Below are positions 6,448 to 11,189 of a stretch of DNA of 11,189 bases, one piece after another. The stretch comes from Bacillota bacterium (GTDB taxonomy: Bacteria > Bacillota > Dethiobacteria > Dethiobacterales > Dethiobacteraceae), in assembly GCA_024650095.1 (NCBI GenBank), contig JANKMV010000037.1, forward strand, positions 1-11,189. Reading direction: 5' to 3'. Numbering within the stretch: position 1 is the stretch's first letter; each line of letters starts with the position of its first letter. Made by a program: the position numbers and the translations under genes. Below the pieces are notes generated by a model. That model was not told the origin of the DNA and did no database searches. It saw only the letters and a list, made by a program, of their open reading frames with translations.

Positions 6448-8067
6448 TTGACCAAGCAGTCTTTTATTAAAGGTGCTGCAATATTAACAGTAGCGGGTTT
6501 ATCCGTCCGTGTTGTGGGTGCATTTTTTAGAATTGTTTTAGCTATGCTAATTACCGATGAGGGCGTTGGGCTTTATCAGATGGCATATCCAGTCTATAGT
6601 ACCCTGTTAGCTGTATCTACTGCAGGTATTCCCATTGCCATTTCTAAATTGGTGGCAGAAAGTCTTGCTCACGGCAATTACCGCGGTGCCTATCGTATTT
6701 TTCAGACGGCACTTTCATTGTTAGCTTTATCAGGGCTTGCCATCTCAGCTGTCTTGTTCTTTGGGGCCCAAACCTTTGCACGTGTGATCTCCTTAGATCC
6801 GCGGGCGTATTTACCCCTAATAAGCATTTCGCCGGCCATTTTTCTTGTGACCGTGATGTCGGCATATCGTGGTTTTTTTCAAGGACAACAGCAGATGTTG
6901 CCAACGGCAATCTCCCAAATTGCTGAACAGTTAGGTCGTGTCATCATCGCGCTCGTGCTCGTCATGGTGCTTTTGCCCCAAGGGTTAGAATTTGCAGCCG
7001 CTGGTGCTAGCTTTGGGGCAGCCGCAGGCGCTTTTTGTGGTCTGGTTGTATTAGTTGTAACATGGTGGCGTCAGAAAAAAGCATTTATGCATAACCTTAC
7101 CAGACAGGGTAGGCGGGATGTCCAAACGTTTCCCCGCATTATGTATCGTATTTTTGCTCTGGCCGTACCCATAACGCTGGGTAGCTTGGTGATGCCCATT
7201 ATTACTATTGTGGATTTATCCGTTGTGCCAATGCGTTTGCGCGCCGCCGGTTTTGCTACCAGTCGTGCCACTGCACTCTACGGACAGTTAACTGGCATGG
7301 CTAGTCCCATTGTCCATATCCCCACGATTATTACGGTTGCGTTAGCCATCTCTTTAGTCCCTGCCATCTCCGAGGCATTAGCCCTTGGTAAAATACGTTT
7401 AGTCCAGGATCGTTCGTATATAGCTATTCGCATGACATTTATCTTAGGGGTTCCCTGTGCCCTCGGCCTTTATCTGTTAGCAGAACCGATTTGTGTACTT
7501 TTATTTAATAACGCAGAAGCCGGTTCTGTATTGGCGGTTATGTCTTTGGGTGTCATTTTCCTCACACTTTATCAGACGACGTCAGCGATCTTGCAAGGAC
7601 TAGGAAAAACAATGGACCCGGTGAAGAATCTCTTTTGGGGCGCTGTGGTTAAGACAAGTCTTACATGGACGTTGACGTCCTGGCCCACGCTTCATATTCG
7701 CGGAGCGGCGCTAGCCACGGTGTTGGGTTTTTCCGTTGCATCTTTGCTGAATATCTACCGAGTACAGAGATTAACAGGGCTGTCTTTACAACCCGTAGAA
7801 ACCATTGCTAAGCCCTTGGTATCTGCGACGGCTATGGGTGCTGGCGTTTTGTATCTTTACGGTACGGTAGAGCCTATGTTAGCTACCGTCGGCGTTGAAG
7901 CCGCCAATAAAGTGACCACAATAATTAGCATTATGGTGGGGGCGGTCATTTATGTGTTGGTGATGTTTCTGTTAGGGGGTATTAAAAGGGAGGACTTATT
8001 GCTAGTGCCTAGTATAGGACCTCTCCTAATTCGTCTAGCAGAAAGATTCCATATTCTAAGGGGTTGA
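6448..8067 (+). CDS. spoVB: SpoVB/YabM-family MOP flippase (polysaccharide biosynthesis protein)
   Basis: This is a multidrug/oligosaccharidyl-lipid/polysaccharide superfamily membrane protein. Relatives move lipid-linked precursors such as lipid II or a cortex precursor across the membrane. The 539 residues form about 14 hydrophobic helices. Family-typical segments include SFIKGAAIL near the start, the EGVGLYQMAYPVYS region, PIAISKLVAE, RGFFQGQQQMLPTAISQIAEQ, YGQLTGMA, SLVPAISEA and IRGAALATVLG. The start is TTG at 6448 with AGGTGAGG (6438-6445) just upstream. Location between spoVT and yabN-type mazG corresponds to yabM in B. subtilis, while the sequence also resembles SpoVB, so paralogue identity is uncertain. 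The next gene's ribosome binding site lies inside its last codons, implying translational coupling. Confidence 0.92.
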   Translation: MTKQSFIKGAAILTVAGLSVRVVGAFFRIVLAMLITDEGVGLYQMAYPVYSTLLAVSTAGIPIAISKLVAESLAHGNYRGAYRIFQTALSLLALSGLAISAVLFFGAQTFARVISLDPRAYLPLISISPAIFLVTVMSAYRGFFQGQQQMLPTAISQIAEQLGRVIIALVLVMVLLPQGLEFAAAGASFGAAAGAFCGLVVLVVTWWRQKKAFMHNLTRQGRRDVQTFPRIMYRIFALAVPITLGSLVMPIITIVDLSVVPMRLRAAGFATSRATALYGQLTGMASPIVHIPTIITVALAISLVPAISEALALGKIRLVQDRSYIAIRMTFILGVPCALGLYLLAEPICVLLFNNAEAGSVLAVMSLGVIFLTLYQTTSAILQGLGKTMDPVKNLFWGAVVKTSLTWTLTSWPTLHIRGAALATVLGFSVASLLNIYRVQRLTGLSLQPVETIAKPLVSATAMGAGVLYLYGTVEPMLATVGVEAANKVTTIISIMVGAVIYVLVMFLLGGIKREDLLLVPSIGPLLIRLAERFHILRG

Positions 8068-8072
8068 TCAAT

Positions 8073-9533
8073 GTGAAAACACTCTATTTACTTGGTTTAG
8101 GTCCGGGTGATCCCCAAGCGATTACTTTGCGCTCTCTTACTATGTTAAAGCGAGTGCAACATATATATGTGCGCACGGCTAGGCACCCAGGGCTACAGAT
8201 TTTACATGATAACAACATCCGATATAAGGCATTGGATTTCTTCTACAAGCAATCCAAAACGTTTGCGGAAACGTATCAGCAGCTTGCCTACTTTGTTATT
8301 AATGCGACCCTGCGTTATGGGGAGGTGGCTTATGTTGTCCCTGGTAGTCCGCTTTTTGCTGAAAAGGCGGTGGAGATTATGTTAGAGAAGGCAAACCTTG
8401 CCGGTATTACATGTCGCGTAGTGCCCGCGGTCTCCTTTGTAGAAGCGGTAAGCGCAGAACTAAATCTACCTCGTGAAAGGGAACTTGTAGTTAGGGATGC
8501 CATGCAACCGGACAAGCTCCTTGATAGCCCAGATAAGCATGTGCTAATTATGCAGCTCTACAACCGCCAGGTAGCCTCTGCGGCTAAGTTGCACCTTTTG
8601 ACACTATACCCTGCCAAACACTCTGTGACCTTGATACGCGGTGCTGGAGTGCCTCACAGTAAACAGATAACAACGGTACCCTTGTATAAAATGGATCGTG
8701 TGGAGTGGATTGATCATCTGACCACAGTATATCTTCCCCCTCTTGCTTGCTATGGCATGGGACATTTGCTACAGATAATGCGTTCTTTACGAGGAGAGAA
8801 CGGGTGCCCTTGGGATCAGGAACAGAATCATCTTTCCCTAAAGCCCTATTTGCTTGAAGAGGCGTATGAGGTTTTGGCAGCCATCGACAGTGGTGACACG
8901 GAAAACTTTTGTGAAGAACTGGGGGATTTATTGTTACAAGTCGTCTTTCACAGCGAAATTGCTTCTGAAAACAATATGTTTTCCTTTTACGATGTTATCG
9001 CAGGCATCAGCGAAAAATTAATTCGTCGTCATCCTCATGTTTTCGGCGATGCAGAGGCGCAAACAGCAGACGATGTGCTGCGTAGTTGGCAACAGATAAA
9101 AAAGGAGGAAAAGAAGGAGCAAAGATCCCTATTCACTCTGGAAACCTACTTGCCTGCACTAATGCGTGCCCAGAAACTGCAACGCCAAGCTTCATCCGTT
9201 GGTTTTGATTGGCCCGATGCCAGTGGAGCTTGGGTAAAACTCCAAGAAGAGCTAACAGAGTTAAATGATGCATACAATGAGGGTAACCAGGAAAAAATAG
9301 AGGAAGAACTGGGAGATTTACTCTTTGCCACCGTTAATGTCGCTCGTTTCCTTGATACAGATGCAGAACAAGCATTGGCAGCGGGGACGCGAAAGTTTTA
9401 TCGACGCCTACTCTTTGTGGAAGAGCAGGCTCGAGCTGAAGGGGGCGAAATATCAGCGTATTCTTTGGCGAAACTTGACGAATGGTGGAATTTAGCCAAA
9501 AAACAGGTGAAACAGGAAAAAAACCTTAATTAA
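8073..9533 (+). CDS. mazG: YabN-type fusion: tetrapyrrole-methylase-like domain plus tandem MazG pyrophosphohydrolase
   Basis: The product has 486 residues, like B. subtilis YabN. The N-terminal part (about 1-220) is a tetrapyrrole/SAM methylase-like fold with LGLGPGDP at residues 7-14 and VVPGSP later; its reaction is unknown. Two MazG domains follow. The first has GCPWDQEQ (244-251), EExxE (262-266) and EELGD (281-285). The second has EELTE (392-396) and EELGD (411-415). These acidic residues bind Mg and hydrolyse NTPs to NMP and PPi, as in nucleotide-pool cleansing or alarmone control. The longest frame starts at TTG 8064, but AAGGGG (8058-8063) directly abuts it. GTG 8073 is 9 bases away and gives the usual KTLYLLGLGPGDP start, so I place the start there, 5 bases after the flippase stop. 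Confidence 0.94.
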   Translation: MKTLYLLGLGPGDPQAITLRSLTMLKRVQHIYVRTARHPGLQILHDNNIRYKALDFFYKQSKTFAETYQQLAYFVINATLRYGEVAYVVPGSPLFAEKAVEIMLEKANLAGITCRVVPAVSFVEAVSAELNLPRERELVVRDAMQPDKLLDSPDKHVLIMQLYNRQVASAAKLHLLTLYPAKHSVTLIRGAGVPHSKQITTVPLYKMDRVEWIDHLTTVYLPPLACYGMGHLLQIMRSLRGENGCPWDQEQNHLSLKPYLLEEAYEVLAAIDSGDTENFCEELGDLLLQVVFHSEIASENNMFSFYDVIAGISEKLIRRHPHVFGDAEAQTADDVLRSWQQIKKEEKKEQRSLFTLETYLPALMRAQKLQRQASSVGFDWPDASGAWVKLQEELTELNDAYNEGNQEKIEEELGDLLFATVNVARFLDTDAEQALAAGTRKFYRRLLFVEEQARAEGGEISAYSLAKLDEWWNLAKKQVKQEKNLN

Positions 9534-9615
9534 AGGCAGGATTAATCAAATTTTTCGCGAATAACCACCACAAGTATTCTCGACATTTAAATTAAGATTA
9601 TAGGAGGGAATTTTG

Positions 9616-9888
9616 GTGAACAAATCTGAACTTATTAGTGTTGTTGCAGGAAAATCCGGTCTGACAAAAAAAGACACGGAAAAAGTGGTAAACGCAGTTT
9701 TTGACGGAATTGGCGAGTCTCTCGCTAATGGGGATAAAGTCCAAGTGATTGGTTTCGGTACTTTTGATGTGCGGGAACGTAAAGCTCGCGAAGGACGCAA
9801 TCCTGCTACAGGAGATACCATTACCATTCCAGCGGTGAAAGTACCTGTTTTTAAAGCAGGCAAAGCATTAAAAGATAATGTAAAGTAA
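9616..9888 (+). CDS. hup: DNA-binding protein HU
   Basis: HU is a small histone-like protein that bends DNA as a homodimer and compacts the nucleoid. The 90 residues are standard HU length. The N-terminal helical half begins [19 protein letters not shown], the turn signature is GFGTF (46-50), and the DNA-embracing arm carries RNPATG (61-66) with the intercalating Pro63. The C-terminus [13 protein letters not shown] is typical. GTG at 9616 is chosen over TTG at 9613: the AGGAGGG (9602-9608) leaves 7 bases to the GTG but only 4 to the TTG, and the protein then begins MNKSEL as HU proteins do. It lies 82 bases after mazG; I could not identify a convincing separate promoter. A strong terminator begins at the stop codon, so it closes this part of the cluster. 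Confidence 0.97.
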   Translation: MNKSELISVVAGKSGLTKKDTEKVVNAVFDGIGESLANGDKVQVIGFGTFDVRERKAREGRNPATGDTITIPAVKVPVFKAGKALKDNVK

Positions 9889-9917
9889 AAAAATAGGCCT
9901 CTGGGGCCTATTTTTTT
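9887..9917 (+). terminator. Strong intrinsic terminator after HU
   Basis: A 13-bp perfect stem (9887-9899 with 9905-9917) has the G+C core AGGCC/GGCCT, a 5-base loop TCTGG and a seven-T run. The 5' A tract makes it potentially bidirectional. Its left arm shares the last two bases of the HU stop codon. Confidence 0.93.
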
Positions 9918-9936
9918 GCACTGTCCGAATTTATAT

Positions 9937-10011
9937 CACTTGCATTTAGCAAGTGGCTCATGTAACCAGACTGAAAACATGCTTTAAGGAAGCGAAATTG
10001 GTGTGCTTCTT
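9937..10011 (+). repeat. Candidate structured RNA element, copy 2 (SpoIID-like gene leader)
   Basis: This is related to the element at the window start. P1 is a perfect 7-bp hairpin (9937-9943 with 9949-9955, loop ATTTA) in which the G-C pair of copy 1 at its second position (4/20) is A-T (9938/9954), a compensatory change. P2 pairs CATGT (9959-9963) with ACATG (9977-9981) around a loop carrying AACCAG and CTGAAA, both shared with copy 1. P3 pairs AAG and AAGC (9986-9988, 9990-9993) with GCTTCTT (10005-10011), again with one bulged G (9989). It sits between the HU terminator and the SpoIID-like gene, 102 bases before the latter's start. No match to a riboswitch class that I can name. Confidence 0.5.
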
Positions 10012-10112
10012 ATATCCAGATGCAGTACCCAAAATATGTACACTATTTTAGTGTTTAATTTTGTTATTCCTCTCGAATACTAAAGAAAACTAGAAATGGG
10101 AGGTTTAACACT
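10012..10112 (+). other. Leader of the SpoIID-like gene
   Basis: This is the stretch between the structured element and the coding start. It is A+T-rich and holds a short perfect hairpin, ACACTA (10040-10045) with TAGTGT (10049-10054), followed by TTAATTTTG; too weak to call a terminator. The ribosome binding site GGGAGG is at 10098-10103. I found no convincing sigma-A, sigma-E or sigma-G promoter pair, although TGTACACT at 10037-10044 loosely resembles a sigma-E -10. Confidence 0.4.
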
Positions 10113-11132
10113 TTGGCACATAAACGTATGATTCTCGTTATTTGGATCCTGGTGGCAACGATGTTATTTGCCGTTGCAGGATGCTCGTGGTTGCAACGGT
10201 CACCTTTGCCAACACCACCTGGCAATGAAGAAGAGCAAGGGGAGGAAAAGCCAGTACCGCAAGCCACCATACCGGCACCTATTGATCAGGGTGAAAAACA
10301 GGAACCGGAACTCCGTGTTTATATTGCAGGCAAAAACCAAGTCGAAACGATGATGATGGAAAAGTATATTCAAGGGGTAGTGGCTGCGGAAATGGATCCT
10401 ACCTGGCCTAAAGAAGCATTAGCGGCACAAGCTATTATTGCACGTAGCTTTACGCTACAAAAAATAGCGGAAAACGGTGGGGTACCAAACAGAGAGGCCC
10501 ATGCTTCCACGGATATAAAAGAATTTCAAGCATACGATGCTTCCCGGATCAATGATAATGTGCGAGAGGCCGTCCAAAGTACTCGTGGCCAAGTTGCAGT
10601 CTATGGGGAAGATTTTATTCGTGGTTGGTTTCATGCCTATGCAGGGCCCCGGACTGCCACTGCAAAGGAAGGATTGGAATTTAAGGGCCCTAACCCACCT
10701 TACATTCGTGTCGTGGATAGCCCTGCAGAAGATGTCATTCCCGAAGAAGAGCGCAACTGGCAAGAGAGCTTTCCCTTGGCGCGTGTGCGCACTGTCACGC
10801 GTGAAATTACAGGGGAGGATCCCGGAGCCGTGACCAAAATGGAGATCGCGGATAAAGGTCCCTCAGGGCGAGTGGTACAGTTTCGTGTTAATGATGTGGA
10901 GGTTTCAGGGCCACAGATGCGCCTAGCATTGGATAGTACGGTGATGCGTTCAACGTATATAGAAAAAATAGATATCGAAGGCGATAAAGTTACCATGAGC
11001 GGCAGTGGCTATGGCCATGGAGTTGGTATGTGCCAATGGGGTGCACGTGGCCTTGCTGAAGACGAAAAGAATGCAGAAGAAATAGTGAATTACTATTACC
11101 GCAACATTGATATTGTAAAACTGTGGGAGTAA
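10113..11132 (+). CDS. SpoIID/LytB-domain lipoprotein
   Basis: SpoIID-domain proteins are lytic transglycosylases acting on peptidoglycan stripped of its stem peptides; in sporulation they help engulfment. This 339-residue protein begins with basic residues, a hydrophobic helix and a good lipobox VAGC (Cys24). A Pro/Glu-rich linker (about 25-65) follows. The domain has YIQGVVAAEMDPTW with Glu93 at the expected catalytic position, KEALAAQAIIARSF, then WFHAYAG with His174, and ends with YGHGVGMCQWGARG (about 300-313). It differs from B. subtilis SpoIID: it is a lipoprotein, has HAYAGPRT in place of the common HSTSGG-like segment, and Cys307 where Ser is common. It is probably a SpoIID relative and not SpoIID itself. 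TTG at 10113 has GGGAGG 9 bases upstream. Confidence 0.9.
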   Translation: MAHKRMILVIWILVATMLFAVAGCSWLQRSPLPTPPGNEEEQGEEKPVPQATIPAPIDQGEKQEPELRVYIAGKNQVETMMMEKYIQGVVAAEMDPTWPKEALAAQAIIARSFTLQKIAENGGVPNREAHASTDIKEFQAYDASRINDNVREAVQSTRGQVAVYGEDFIRGWFHAYAGPRTATAKEGLEFKGPNPPYIRVVDSPAEDVIPEEERNWQESFPLARVRTVTREITGEDPGAVTKMEIADKGPSGRVVQFRVNDVEVSGPQMRLALDSTVMRSTYIEKIDIEGDKVTMSGSGYGHGVGMCQWGARGLAEDEKNAEEIVNYYYRNIDIVKLWE

Positions 11133-11136
11133 ACAC

Positions 11137-11162
11137 AAAACGGCCACCATGGCCGTTTTTTT
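11137..11162 (+). terminator. Intrinsic terminator after the SpoIID-like gene
   Basis: AAAACGGCC (11137-11145) pairs with GGCCGTTTT (11151-11159) around the loop ACCAT, followed by a T run to 11162. It lies four bases after the stop codon, so with the HU terminator upstream the SpoIID-like gene appears to be a single-gene transcript. Confidence 0.92.
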
Positions 11163-11189
11163 GTATTGGTTTCTTATACTGGTATGGAG

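Noticed and set aside
8064..8072. TTG start for mazG overlapping the flippase stop codon
   Set aside because: The ribosome binding site AAGGGG directly abuts this TTG, leaving no spacing; GTG at 8073 fits both spacing and family N-terminus.
9559..9590. Possible sigma-G promoter for HU (GAATA and CATTTAA)
   Set aside because: The spacer would be 20 bases, longer than the accepted 17-18, and the -10 deviates; HU is also normally vegetative.
10037..10044. Possible sigma-E -10 (TGTACACT) upstream of the SpoIID-like gene
   Set aside because: The first two consensus bases differ and no matching -35 lies at about 13-15 bases.
10700..10996. 98-codon antisense frame inside the SpoIID-like gene
   Set aside because: It lies wholly within a confidently identified domain on the other strand and has no independent signals.

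Overview
The window reads as chromosomal core sequence of an endospore-forming Firmicute, probably from the Clostridia or Negativicutes side rather than Bacillus. Reasons: spoVT, a SpoVB/YabM-type flippase and a SpoIID-domain protein are clustered; the genes have strong AGGAGG-type ribosome binding sites, frequent TTG/GTG starts and moderate G+C; and the order mfd - parvulin lipoprotein - spoVT - flippase - mazG (yabN type) - HU resembles the mfd-spoVT-yabM-yabN region of Bacillus subtilis with extra genes. The genus cannot be fixed from the sequence alone.

Layout: all eight genes lie on the plus strand. Positions 1-114 hold a structured repeat element and the mfd leader. mfd (115-3642, transcription-repair coupling factor) is followed after 21 bases by a lipoprotein parvulin-type prolyl isomerase (3664-4569). 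spoVT (4680-5234) has its own forespore-type promoter candidate and is followed by a hairpin terminator. An EamA/DMT permease (5342-6193) is followed by a 23-bp perfect inverted repeat (6223-6279). A SpoVB-like flippase (6448-8067) has an extended -10 promoter upstream and is almost directly joined to a YabN-type methylase-MazG fusion (8073-9533). HU (9616-9888) ends in a very strong terminator. After a second copy of the structured element comes a SpoIID/LytB-domain lipoprotein (10113-11132) with its own terminator at 11137-11162.

Functional reading: the block mixes DNA repair (Mfd), nucleotide clean-up (MazG) and nucleoid structure (HU) with envelope and spore functions: SpoVT in the forespore, a lipid-linked precursor flippase for peptidoglycan/cortex, a secreted foldase and a SpoIID-type peptidoglycan enzyme.

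No mobile element, CRISPR array, rRNA or tRNA was seen. Most genes are conventional. The least explained signal is the pair of related, covarying hairpin elements 5' of mfd and 5' of the SpoIID-like gene, about 9.9 kb apart. Several start codons were moved from the longest reading frame on ribosome-binding-site grounds (spoVT 4680, EamA 5342, mazG 8073, HU 9616).
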